In this document: in pieces, positions 52,975 to 61,741 of the stretch
How the letters are laid out: every line of letters starts with the position of its first letter
How positions within the stretch are numbered: the stretch's first letter is position 1
Position numbers and translations under genes: made by a program
Notes under the pieces: model-generated
Told to the model about the DNA's origin: nothing
What the model saw: only the letters and a program-made list of their open reading frames with translations
The model's database searches: none
Assembly (NCBI RefSeq): GCF_000730285.1
Contig: NZ_CP007174.1
Span: forward strand, 2,852,001 to 2,916,000
Origin: Candidatus Nitrososphaera evergladensis SR1
GTDB lineage: Archaea; Thermoproteota; Nitrososphaeria; Nitrososphaerales; Nitrososphaeraceae
DNA length: 64,000 nucleotides
Reading direction: 5' to 3'

Positions 52975-53628
52975 CTAGCCGTCGTCGTCATTCTCTTTGT
53001 CATCTTCTTCATCGTCGTGTTTGTTGTTGTGCTCCTTACCGTAGTGGTCATGATCACGGTCACGGTCTCCATGATAGCGGTCTTTGTCATTGTCATCCTC
53101 GGTATCACACCATTTGTCACCATCGTGTCTTTCCATGGTATTCTTCTTTTCGAATTCATACCTGTACGTGTGGTCACCCTTGTACTTCTCATAATCGCTT
53201 GAATCCTTGGAACCACTGCCACTAGAATAGTCGTATGATGACTTGTCCTTGTGGTCCTTTCCATTGTCATCATTTTTATCGTCATTACGGTTATTGTCGT
53301 AGCTAGCGTCCTTGTCTTTGTGGTAATGGCCGCCACTGTCTCTGTCGTTTTTGTCATCATCTTCAGACTTTTCATCACCTTCGTACGACTTGCCAAAGCC
53401 ACTTTCTTTTTCATTCTCTTTAGAGTCGTGCGATTTCTTTAGCTTGTATTCATAGTCGGTACTCTTCTCTGTCTCTTTCCAGTATCCGCAGTTCTTGTAG
53501 TAGTATTCGCTGCCCTTAGATGCGTGCGCTGAAGTCGGTGCGACGGCCAATGACATTATCGACGCGGCGCCAAGTACTATCAATACAAGGGTCACGATTC
53601 TTCTCCTTTTGAGAGTTTGTTTGGACAT
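52975..53628 (-). CDS. Exported Asp/Lys/His-rich low-complexity protein
   Basis: A 217-residue protein. Residues 1-36 are a signal peptide (VLIVLGAASIMSLAVAPTSA), followed by a short YYYKNCGYWKETE segment, then about 170 residues of Asp, Lys, Glu, His, Ser and Tyr with no hydrophobic core (e.g. DRDRDHDHYGKEHNNKHDDE). It is disordered and could bind cations such as Ca2+, Zn2+ or Cu2+. In other frames the same DNA gives Thr/Met- or Val/Ile-rich frames that are shadows. Codon use differs from neighbours only because of composition. Confidence 0.75.
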   Translation of the reverse strand: MSKQTLKRRRIVTLVLIVLGAASIMSLAVAPTSAHASKGSEYYYKNCGYWKETEKSTDYEYKLKKSHDSKENEKESGFGKSYEGDEKSEDDDKNDRDSGGHYHKDKDASYDNNRNDDKNDDNGKDHKDKSSYDYSSGSGSKDSSDYEKYKGDHTYRYEFEKKNTMERHDGDKWCDTEDDNDKDRYHGDRDRDHDHYGKEHNNKHDDEEDDKENDDDG

Positions 53629-53922
53629 AGGATATTATTTACCGGCAATGTCGCTATTATGCACACGAGGAGAAAAAACAGAAAAGGAGACGTGACAAGA
53701 TATTACTCATGAGGCACTAGCTAACCTGACACGGCAACACATCAATTAGGAGCGTGCTCATAAAATCACGATATGCGGACGAGATCCGAATCCTTGTATT
53801 TCAAGGATATCAATTTTTGTTAATGTGATGTGGTCACGATACTGGTAACAGATCACTGGAATTTCTTTGCTAAAATATACCCATATGAGCTTTAATCTTC
53901 GAGAACCTAAATTGAAGAAGTC

Positions 53923-54351
53923 ATGATGCAAGCCGTCCGCAGTTTTGAAATCAGAACAACGTCCGCAGTGCCGTCATCAAAGATCGTCCACAGAACAAAT
54001 TTCGCGATCGCAATAATAGGATTCTTAGCATCGACGCTTCCAGGGTACTTTATCGCGGCGAACACGACAAGCGCATCACAGGAAGAGGGACGACCTCCCA
54101 ACCTTGTAAGGGAAGGCTTTGTCTTGCTGACAACAGGGCGCTGCAAGATATCAAAGAATGATGATTGTTATTACAATGATTTCGCTGTAGTACGACATCT
54201 TGCAATTCAGAAACACAAGAGGGCTCCAATCTGCACGCGCTGCCGCGATAAAGCATCGTTCGAAGTCCTCCATGAAACAGAGGCTTGCTATCTTATGCGT
54301 CGTTTTTGTACCCGTTGCCTGGCGGGAGCTGGGTATGATTTGCCCGAATAG
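53923..54351 (+). CDS. Zinc-ribbon protein with N-terminal hydrophobic segment
   Basis: A 142-residue protein. The C-terminal half is the informative part: RAPICTRCRDKASFEVLHET, then ACYLMRRFCTRCLAGAGYDL, two C-x2-C knuckles of a zinc ribbon. The N-terminal half has one hydrophobic stretch (NFAIAIIGFLASTLPGYFIA) that may be a membrane anchor or may be upstream of the true start. A degraded plus-strand copy at 62585 matches from KRA to YELPK. The following antiporter is convergent. Confidence 0.55.
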   Translation: MMQAVRSFEIRTTSAVPSSKIVHRTNFAIAIIGFLASTLPGYFIAANTTSASQEEGRPPNLVREGFVLLTTGRCKISKNDDCYYNDFAVVRHLAIQKHKRAPICTRCRDKASFEVLHETEACYLMRRFCTRCLAGAGYDLPE

Positions 54352-54703
54352 TGTATAATTCCTGATACCGCTATGTTGTAGTGAGCTGCTCTTTGTAACG
54401 GATTCCTCAGATCGGTCGGATGTTCTGCGTCAAGCGCGCCTTGGTGGCACCTGTAGTTCCAGTGGATGCCAAGGGTTTGGGCGGTAAGTGCACTCTAGTC
54501 CATAAGGTAATTAATTTTACGAGAGGTCATCCCATCTTTGTCGGCTCCTGACTTTGCCCCTGCAATGACCTGCAAATCCAAGAATGCGTTTTCTTTCTTG
54601 TGTCAGGATTCTCAATTTTCTGTCGATCGGTCCAAAGACTACTTCATTCATTCTACTTCAATATCCTATACGTCACCTCGAGGAGCAGCTTGGTACATGT
54701 ACT
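54352..54703. other. Intergenic region
   Basis: About 350 bases between convergent genes with no supported feature. Confidence 0.5.
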
Positions 54704-55966
54704 CTAAGGGCTAGGAGCGTCATCCTTGGTGGCGGTCTTCGCGGAAGATGGCGCTTTTTCTGGCGGTACTTTCTTGTAGGCTGCCTTTAGCCACAGTGGC
54801 GTTATGATGGTGGTAGCTGCTACCATGATGATGACTGAAGTATATACGTCGCCTGTTATGGCTCCTGCTGACACACCAACACCCGCAACTATCAAACCCA
54901 CTTCTCCCCTAGATATCATGCCAATTCCAACTCTCATTGCCTTGCTTCTGTCCTTCTTGAGGAATAGAATGGACGGCAGGCCGGTGCCAACAAGTTTTGT
55001 AATTATGGCCACCGCAACTAGAATTGCAGACAGATACAACACGTTAACGTTTGCTCCCCTTAAATCGACTTGGGCGCCAATAATTGCAAAGAAAAGTGGA
55101 GCGAAAATGATCTGAAGCTTGTCCACATACTCTTCCATTCGGTGGATTACTCTGGTACTTGCAACTGCCATTCCAACTGCAAACGCGCCAACGATAGGCG
55201 ACAACCCAACAAATGCGGCAAGTCCAGCGGCTCCAAAGAATGCGGCAGTGGTTACGCCTTCGATGCTTCCCTTTGACTTCCATAGCCTCTCTGTGTGAAG
55301 CAGCTTTGGGATGAGAAATATCGCACCTATGAGAAGGGCGGCAAACAATCCCAGAATCTTCATTATCAGGAGCGCAATCTCTACTATGTCAGGAGTGGTG
55401 TTGCCCGTCTGCACCATCGTAGTCACCACTGATAGTGTTGCGATCGCTAGAATATCGTCGACTATGGCCGCGCCTAGTATCAACCGGGCCTCTTTTGATC
55501 GCATCCTTCCCAATTCCGTCAATACCTGAATAGTGATTGCAATGCTGGTAGCAGTGAGGGCAGTAGCTATAAGCATGGACTCTAGCGCTGATAGTCCATA
55601 CGCCTCAAAAACATAGAACCCCACAAAGAATGGCACAATCACACCAAGCGAGCCAACAGTAAATGCCGCAGCACCTCCTCTGAGAAACTCTCTTGGAGTT
55701 ATCTCTAGCCCCGCAATGAACAGGATTACAATGGCAGAAATCTCTCCAATATGCTTGACGGTTTCATCAAGAACTACCAGAGGCTCGCCATTAAAAACAG
55801 GAATTGCGCCCAAGGCAAAAGGGCCTACAATGATCCCAGCAGTCAGCTCGCCAAGAACTATTGGCAGCTTGAATCTGGCAAAGAGTTCTGCAAATATTTT
55901 TGCAGCAAACAGAAGTACGCCAATCGTGATAATCACATGAATAAACGCTGACCCCTCTGCTACCAT
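54704..55966 (-). CDS. Cation/proton antiporter (CPA2), copy B
   Basis: A 420-residue antiporter almost the same as 39874: VILFIAGLEITPREFLRGGA, TALTATSIAITIQVLTELGR, GAAIVDDILAIATLSVVTT. It differs at the N-terminus (MVAEGSAF instead of MAVEEASTTF) and has a longer Ala/Pro-rich tail. About one residue in twenty differs, mostly conservatively, so both copies are probably functional. No UspA or TrkA gene is adjacent. Confidence 0.95.
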   Translation of the reverse strand: MVAEGSAFIHVIITIGVLLFAAKIFAELFARFKLPIVLGELTAGIIVGPFALGAIPVFNGEPLVVLDETVKHIGEISAIVILFIAGLEITPREFLRGGAAAFTVGSLGVIVPFFVGFYVFEAYGLSALESMLIATALTATSIAITIQVLTELGRMRSKEARLILGAAIVDDILAIATLSVVTTMVQTGNTTPDIVEIALLIMKILGLFAALLIGAIFLIPKLLHTERLWKSKGSIEGVTTAAFFGAAGLAAFVGLSPIVGAFAVGMAVASTRVIHRMEEYVDKLQIIFAPLFFAIIGAQVDLRGANVNVLYLSAILVAVAIITKLVGTGLPSILFLKKDRSKAMRVGIGMISRGEVGLIVAGVGVSAGAITGDVYTSVIIMVAATTIITPLWLKAAYKKVPPEKAPSSAKTATKDDAPSP

Positions 55967-56125
55967 TGTCTACTCCTTTGAATTTCCATGAAGATCCGAA
56001 ACCAGCTATTAATAACCAGACCAATACTTGATCTTTTATACAGCTCTGAAGAAATTGTTCTGACCGAGGATGCCTGCCTCTTCTCCCATTGGATTTGTGG
56101 TTGCAATGACACGATGGTTAGCCTG

Positions 56126-56278
56126 CTATGTCAAAAGGTCTAGTACCATCTTTAATTCGGTTAATTCTTGCTCAATTGCATTCTTCTCGATTTCCGAGTT
56201 GTATCCGCATTTGAGAAGGAGGCTTTCACATGCTTTTATTTCCGCCAGTAGAATCTCCTTTTTGTCGACGGTCATCAT
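56126..56278 (-). CDS. Small helical protein
   Basis: A 50-codon gene, MMTVDKKEILLAEIKACESL, then LLKCGYNSEIEKNAIEQELT and ELKMVLDLLT: two helices with heptad leucines, probably a short coiled coil or helical hairpin. ATG 56278 or 56275 is the start; the longer open frame to 56410 lacks this character. The function is unknown. Confidence 0.5.
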   Translation of the reverse strand: MMTVDKKEILLAEIKACESLLLKCGYNSEIEKNAIEQELTELKMVLDLLT

Positions 56279-56363
56279 GAGATGCGTCTGGGGCAATATG
56301 TATGCCACCCGGCTTTTGTTCCTCCCACCACACGTCCTCGCTTCAAGAGGCAGGACTCCGATA

Positions 56364-56678
56364 TCAACGATGCCCACAGGATAGTAGCCTCCGGTTCGAA
56401 TTGATCTCATCAGTATCTAATGGAATTACGCTCAAGTTTGAATCACAAAGTGGACATTTATTGGGCCGATGACCGATGGAAGTGGCGCACCAAAAGCAGA
56501 AGTCGCATATCACGAATCGCAAAGGCAATTGCGATTTGTTTTCATATTTAACGGTCCGACCTTCATGCCGCATGGCTGTATGGCTTGAGAGCGGGCTAGT
56601 CTCTTTTGCGCCTGCCCCTTCGTGTGAGGCAGGATTTGGCCCGGGGCAGCAATCAATATCTGCTACATTACTCCTCAT
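56364..56678 (-). CDS. C-x2-C-F-W-C protein
   Basis: A 104-residue member of the C-F-W family. The last 55 residues hold LPLRFVICDFCFWCATSIGH and NKCPLCDSNLSVIPL, the C-x2-C-F-W-C and C-P-x-C knuckles. The first 35 residues are variable. ATG 56678 is chosen; ATG at 56573 (MRHEGRTVK) would give a shorter protein like the one at 7781. It lies between the small helical gene and the membrane winged-helix gene, all on the minus strand. Confidence 0.6.
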   Translation of the reverse strand: MRSNVADIDCCPGPNPASHEGAGAKETSPLSSHTAMRHEGRTVKYENKSQLPLRFVICDFCFWCATSIGHRPNKCPLCDSNLSVIPLDTDEINSNRRLLSCGHR

Positions 56679-56788
56679 GATCCATTCACTTTGAGAATGA
56701 CGGGGATGATGCTGCCGCTTGAACCACAGAAGCAATTCCCGAGGTGCGTAAGTTTATCAAAACTGCGTGGATCAAACCTGCTGCTGTC

Positions 56789-57376
56789 CTAACCGGTCGC
56801 GGCAATGTCGTCCGCGCCAGTATCAGCTGAAGCAGTTTGACTCTCTCCATCAGTAGTTTGCGCATCCGCAATGTTGTTATTGTCACCAGTTTTCTGTTCA
56901 CTACCTGCTATACTATCTTCAACCATCGCCGCTTCAGTGGGATTCATTGCCATCCCCATAAAGGACATCATTGACGCAAAGAGCGCTGCACTCATTATGC
57001 CGGAGAATATCATCGTAGGTATCCAAACACGGTTGTCGTCCATAAGTGACTCCATTGTCTTTCTGTCACTATTGTAATAGCATGCTCGCAGAGCCTTTGC
57101 CCCGAGATCAAGCTCATGCCTCTTTTTGTAAAGAAGCCTGCTTCCAATCTTGGTAATTCTTGTTTGAGTGCTCGTTCTCCTAAACAATTTCCTCCTTTCT
57201 GACAAGCTAACAAGTTGGTGCGCAAGGAGGTCGTTTACAATCAATTCTACGTCGGCCTTGTCAAATTTGGTTGCTTCTGCAATCCTGGCGACGTCTCTTA
57301 TGTCCTTTGAAATTGCATCAAGTACCATGAAGTGAATGAGACTATCAGTTTTCCTGATACTACTATTTGTCGACAT
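56789..57376 (-). CDS. Membrane-anchored winged-helix protein
   Basis: A 195-residue protein. Residues 8-90 are a winged helix (FMVLDAISKDIRDVARIAEA; LIVNDLLAHQLVSL; wing RRTSTQTRITKIGSRLLYK). Residues 115-142 are a hydrophobic span (VWIPTMIFSGIMSAALFASM), and the last 45 residues are an acidic, Thr/Asp-rich outside tail. A DNA-binding domain tethered to the membrane suggests direct signalling from envelope to chromosome. The start is ATG 57376. It follows the ribbon-helix-helix gene on the same strand by 88 bases. Confidence 0.8.
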   Translation of the reverse strand: MSTNSSIRKTDSLIHFMVLDAISKDIRDVARIAEATKFDKADVELIVNDLLAHQLVSLSERRKLFRRTSTQTRITKIGSRLLYKKRHELDLGAKALRACYYNSDRKTMESLMDDNRVWIPTMIFSGIMSAALFASMMSFMGMAMNPTEAAMVEDSIAGSEQKTGDNNNIADAQTTDGESQTASADTGADDIAATG

Positions 57377-57464
57377 ATGTATAACAGTCGATTGATTGTC
57401 TAATTAAGAAAGGAGTATACCTTGTCTTGCATTGTACTACAATGCGAGGACTGGACACAATGCA

Positions 57465-58025
57465 CTATGCTGAAAAGGTGAAGCATATAGTATCGCCGTC
57501 CATCATTCTAATGTCTGTCTGCTTGCCAAGCACATCTTGTGACAGTTCTGATATGAGTGTCTTGACATAAAGCGACCATTTGCTCCCCAGATTATGCTGA
57601 ATCTTGAAGTAGTATTTGCCATCCCTAAATTCGATATTTTGTTGTATCCATGATACGGTAAGCCAGGTTCGCATAATCTCCACAAAATCATCAATATTGG
57701 GGCTGTCGTTCATGAATGCTAATATTCTCTTGAACCTTTGCTTCTCTATCTTTTGGGCGAGGTTGACTATCTGCTCATCGGACAGCCTGATCAGTGCTTC
57801 GCCTAGGAAAGCCTCTGTCATGGGAAGGAGCCCAACCTTTCGCTCATATCTCTCCCACTGCACATGATTGACAAATATTCTTGCAACATAACTGTTGAGG
57901 GTGACCCCTTCTAGATCAGCATCCATTCTCAATTCATCAATAAGCACGGTCGGAAGCCTGAATGTAATAGTTTCAGTCTTGGCCTTTTTGACATCTGAGT
58001 CTTTACTATCGTTGTCCCACTGCAC
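57465..58025 (-). CDS. Ribbon-helix-helix regulator with C-terminal domain
   Basis: A 186-residue protein. Residues 18-65 form a CopG/MetJ-like ribbon-helix-helix: KTETITFRLPTVLIDELRMD, then EGVTLNSYVARIFVNHVQWE. The C-terminal 90 residues are a separate alpha/beta domain ending YYFKIQHNLGSKWSLYVKTL, SELSQDVLGKQTDIRMMDGD, which I cannot name but which looks like a ligand-sensing module. It probably dimerizes and represses; autoregulation is usual. The promoter lies in the 200 bases upstream. Confidence 0.72.
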   Translation of the reverse strand: MQWDNDSKDSDVKKAKTETITFRLPTVLIDELRMDADLEGVTLNSYVARIFVNHVQWERYERKVGLLPMTEAFLGEALIRLSDEQIVNLAQKIEKQRFKRILAFMNDSPNIDDFVEIMRTWLTVSWIQQNIEFRDGKYYFKIQHNLGSKWSLYVKTLISELSQDVLGKQTDIRMMDGDTICFTFSA

Positions 58026-58237
58026 GATGGATACACATAGCTTCTGATAGCATGCGCTTGAATTAAAACTTGTTATGGCCGTCTAGTGACAGAAATTTAT
58101 GTCCATAAATTTGGATCCTGGGAGCCGGTTATATTGGTTCATTTTGCCGTCGGCGGTACATGCATTGCGTCACTTCTTGCCAAGAATTACTCTACTGTGC
58201 ATTAATAGACAAATAGCTTATTATGAAATGAAAGTAA

Positions 58238-58786
58238 ATGATTCACGCAAGAAAGAAAACGAATGCATTAGAGACCTTTCAGAATAAAGTAAATAGTTTC
58301 TTAATTTGTCTCTGCACAGCGCTATCTGCAACCCTGGTCGTGTCGACAGATGGATCCTTGATAAATGAATCGTTTTCGGCCGTACAGGTGCCTTCAGAAT
58401 CCTCATCCCCACCCTCAACTTCCTCTCCCTTGATTCAAAATTCAACACGGGACACGACAAAACCTTTTGGAGCAATTATTTCACCAGCGCCATTGGATGT
58501 CGTTCCTTTGAATGTACCCTTTATTGTGAATGGGACCGCATCTGACAATGTTGAGATATCGACGGTAGAAGTAAGAGCAGTAAACTTGGCGGATACGAAT
58601 GGGACAACGTATGCTTTGGCGACATCCTCGGACAGGTACGCGCACTGGACCTTCACGTTGACAATACCCGACGAGACTTTCGAGAACATAACGGTCAGGA
58701 TAACTGATACTTCAGGCAACATGAAATGGATGACTCACCGTGTCAACATTACTAATATAGCAGCCACAACTCTGCCACAACAATAA
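58238..58786 (+). CDS. Exported Ig-like domain protein
   Basis: A 182-residue secreted protein. Hydrophobic residues 18-35 form a signal peptide (FLICLCTALSATLVVST). A Ser/Pro-rich linker is followed by one Ig-like domain with the pattern FGAIISPAPLDVVPLNVPFI, VNGTASDNVEISTVEVRAVN and TFTLTIPDETFENITVRITD. Numerous N-x-T/S sites fit archaeal N-glycosylation. It is a small surface domain of unknown partner. Start: ATG 58238 is tentative. Confidence 0.65.
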   Translation: MIHARKKTNALETFQNKVNSFLICLCTALSATLVVSTDGSLINESFSAVQVPSESSSPPSTSSPLIQNSTRDTTKPFGAIISPAPLDVVPLNVPFIVNGTASDNVEISTVEVRAVNLADTNGTTYALATSSDRYAHWTFTLTIPDETFENITVRITDTSGNMKWMTHRVNITNIAATTLPQQ

Positions 58787-59051
58787 GTGTTATAGTTGAG
58801 CACTGATCCGGCTATTTAAATAGAAAAACATATGGGCGCATAATCGTTACCATTAATTTTTTGGCTCTCCTAGACGTTCATATGATACTCCAACTTTTGA
58901 AAACCAAGGTCAATTGTATTCCTATTGATTCCTGCAATCGACTGATTATGCAATCCGACAGTGCGCAGAGTTTGTGGAAGATCCTAGCGCGGCCGTATAA
59001 GATGGTGTGCAAGAGTCAGTGTTTTACAAAACTGTAGCTATAGAAGCTAAC

Positions 59052-60116
59052 TCATCTTTTATTATCTTTGTCAGACTGTTGCTTATTTTTAAGAGCATTT
59101 TTGTCGCCAATCCTCGTTTTAGCAATTGACAATCCTACGGCAGAGCCAAGTATTGCAAATATCGCAGCCAAAGAGGCTTCGATTGGAATCTTGTAGAAAT
59201 CTGAGAACAGCATCTTTGCACCCACCAGAACTAGCAACGCAATGAGGGCCGGCTTTAGATAGTAAAACCTGTCCATAAGTCCGGCAAGCAGAAAATAGAG
59301 ACTTCTCAAGCCAAGTATTGCAAATATGTTTGAGGTTATCACTATGAATGGATCGGTAGTAATAGCCAGGACTGCAGGAATAGAATCCATAGCAAATATT
59401 AGGTCGGTTAGCTCGACAACTACGAGAGCCACAAGCATCGGAGTCGCATAGAGGACGCCCCGCGTCGAGCGAAAAAGAAATTTGTCCTCCCGTAGTGTCG
59501 AGGTTATGGGCACTAGTCTCCTCAGGAGCCTTACCGCAACATTTCTCTTGATGTCAATTGTTTCCTTTTCTCTTCTCTGAAGCGCCATCCGCAACGCGGT
59601 GACGAGCAACAACCCACCAAACACGTACAACATCCAGTGAAAGTTTTCGAGCAAAGTTGTTCCTGCAAGAATGAGCGGAATTCTCATGGAGATGGCGCCA
59701 AGGATACCTAGAAAGAGCACTTTGTGCTGATATTTATGAGGTATTGCAAGAGAAGAAAATATAATTGCAAAGACAAACATGTTATCGACACTCAGTGACT
59801 TTTCAAGAGTGTATGCACTTACAAATTCGAGGAGACTACCATATCCTCTGCCGAGGTAGATGATCAGAGCAAATACTCCGGCAAGCGATATCCAAGCAAT
59901 TGTCCAATGCAAGGCCCGCCTGAAAGTAATATTTGTTCCAATTTCCTCTTGGACTGGACAATTCTCTTGGTCTGGAATTTTGGAAGAGGATGTTGACTCC
60001 TTTCTTCTGAACCGCATTTTGCTTATTACTCCAAGGTCTATAGCCAACGCTGCTCCAACGAAGAGGCCAAATACCAGCCAGAGAATGTAGTAATAGTAAT
60101 TGCCATCAGGAAGCAA
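59052..60116 (-). CDS. TerC/Alx family membrane protein
   Basis: A 354-residue protein with about nine spans. The TerC signatures are present: LEKSLSVDNMFVFAIIFSSL and VALVVVELTDLIFAMDSIPA with their conserved acidic residues. A hydrophilic, Ser/Lys-rich loop (residues 33-60) and a basic C-terminus surround them. TerC/Alx proteins handle metals, notably Mn2+ efflux, or assist membrane protein folding in other organisms; the role here is not established. It stands alone with the broken PepSY gene divergent upstream. Confidence 0.92.
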   Translation of the reverse strand: MLPDGNYYYYILWLVFGLFVGAALAIDLGVISKMRFRRKESTSSSKIPDQENCPVQEEIGTNITFRRALHWTIAWISLAGVFALIIYLGRGYGSLLEFVSAYTLEKSLSVDNMFVFAIIFSSLAIPHKYQHKVLFLGILGAISMRIPLILAGTTLLENFHWMLYVFGGLLLVTALRMALQRREKETIDIKRNVAVRLLRRLVPITSTLREDKFLFRSTRGVLYATPMLVALVVVELTDLIFAMDSIPAVLAITTDPFIVITSNIFAILGLRSLYFLLAGLMDRFYYLKPALIALLVLVGAKMLFSDFYKIPIEASLAAIFAILGSAVGLSIAKTRIGDKNALKNKQQSDKDNKR

Positions 60117-60240
60117 TCGGAATTCACACAGTCTCTTTACTCAGAAATTGGACTAATTCGTATTTGATGAAGGTGTTTACCTTGTGTTGCAGTGTGGACC
60201 TAATTCGTAAATACACACTAGATGCAGCAATATTCATAGA

Positions 60241-60969
60241 ATGACGAAAAGTCAAGCGTATTTTCATTCTCTTTCTTTTTCCTATTGTTTATGGCAGGCT
60301 TGAGCGCTGCCACCTGGAAAGAGACAATTATCAATACCACATCATCGAACGCATATGCGCAGATCGCAACAACCGAACCCGATGAAAAGCAAGCAGCCTC
60401 AAGTGCTGTGGCCACCGTATCTACTACAGGTTCTGTAAATGCCACCCAGGCGGCAATAGACTTTTTGAATGAAAATCTTAATCCAACACTTGTGGATGCA
60501 ACAGACTTAGCAGAAGATCAGGTTGTTAACGGTACAGTGATCGGAGGCCGGTTGGACGTAGTGCAGGGCCACTTGGTGTACAATGTCACGGTGGTCGACT
60601 CAGACAATGAAGTAATGTATGAGGTAGACATAGATCCAAACACCGGAAGAGTCCTTACTACTTCTGCCGTTGGAGCGCCTTTTGGAATTCTTTTTACGAC
60701 TGAAAATGATTTAATGATTGAATTTTTGAGCCAGAACTTAATGCAACCTGGTTGATGCTGCTAATACAGCAGAAAATCATTTTGTAAATGGATTTGCGAT
60801 AGCGGGCAGCTATGAAGTTATGCAAGGCAGTGGAGTATACACCATTACTGTGGCCGAAATAGACAGAGCCACACTGTACAAAGTAGTAGTAGACCCACGC
60901 AATGGGAACATCATATCTATCTCCGAAGCAGTCCCAATGGGGGAGCTGAGAATTGTAGGAGTCTTCTGA
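60241..60969 (+). pseudogene. Broken PepSY-domain secreted protein
   Basis: The layout copies 47204: a signal peptide ending NAYAQIA, then GSVNATQAAIDFLNENLNPT, LVDATDLAEDQVVNGTV (first PepSY unit), and TAENHFVNGFAIAGSYEVMQ, VYTITVAEIDRATLYKVVVD (second). The ATG 60241 leads only to MTKSQAYFHSLSF before a T-rich run (60262-60282) shifts the frame; near 60735 the frame fails again between LMIEFLSQ and LVDAANTAEN. The end GELRIVGVF matches GNLAIGGVF of the intact gene. At least two shifts show it is inactive. Confidence 0.8.
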
Positions 60970-61149
60970 GAATAAAGGACAGAGATGGTTCGTATCGCCC
61001 CCACCGGGCAGTGGCGAGCGCTCAAAGAAAGAGATCGACGAAATTGAGGACGTCGGTCCGCTCCGCCATGGCAAATGAAATCATCAAGATAGTGGTAGAA
61101 CAACGATAGAGTCTTTAACGGCACTGCCTTGATTGGGAGGATTTCATGA

Positions 61150-61428
61150 ATGAATCTCGTTGGTTCAGCGCCAATTGCAGGTTCTGTGAATGCTCCTAGA
61201 ATAGATCTTTTTGCGCTGATCGATCGATCATCCAATACCAAACAAACTTTTATGATTGAATTGAAGTCCATAGAAACAAGAAAAAGGAAACTCGCCTTCA
61301 CAGTTGTTGATCTGCGGACTTCCCGGTCCTCCGTGTTCATCTTAACCCTCGGACCGCAGGATTATTGGTTCCGTAATTTCTTGGGCGAGCTATCGGCACT
61401 GAATCACCACACTACGGACAGTGTGTAA
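61150..61428 (+). CDS. Doubtful hypothetical ORF
   Basis: A 92-codon frame with a Shine-Dalgarno-like GGGAGGATTT just before ATG. The peptide (IDLFALIDRSSNTKQTFMIE, IETRKRKLAFTVVDLRTSRS) has folded-protein character but matches nothing I know. The ATG at 61146 in another frame opens a short peptide with NCRFCEC. Low support. Confidence 0.3.
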   Translation: MNLVGSAPIAGSVNAPRIDLFALIDRSSNTKQTFMIELKSIETRKRKLAFTVVDLRTSRSSVFILTLGPQDYWFRNFLGELSALNHHTTDSV

Positions 61429-61741
61429 AGAACTTTGAATTGCCATTGTACTGCCATACTCATTTGCAATTATTGCACCTTAGCTCAACCATGTATTTTA
61501 TAGGGATTTTCATCTTAAATGGTTAAGATGGCGCATGTGACCCAATTCCATCGGGCAAACAGATAGCATCTTATTGAGGAGTCCTTGGGGCTAGCACTTC
61601 GTTTCGGTGAAGACATTCAGAGCCCTTTCCAGCACGGTGCGGAGAACCAATACTGGAAAGAGGCTTTTGAAATCCCAAAAACAGCATACGGGCTTCTATT
61701 TGCGCTACTTCTCTTAAAGAATTGAAAAAAATACATTCTTG
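61429..61741. other. Intergenic region with a palindrome and a possible relic
   Basis: CATCTTAA (61511-61518) and TTAAGATG (61523-61530) form a perfect 8-bp palindrome with a 4-nt spacer, a possible operator. Between 61567 and 61725 one frame without start codon reads RFGEDIQSPFQHGAENQYWK and EAFEIPKTAYGLLFALLLLK, which looks like part of a membrane protein gene. Confidence 0.35.

Noticed and set aside
52962-53414. Minus-strand Thr/Met-rich ORF and plus-strand Val/Ile-rich ORF in the same region
   Set aside because: Both are frame shadows of the Asp/Lys-rich secreted protein at 52975-53628, which has a signal peptide.
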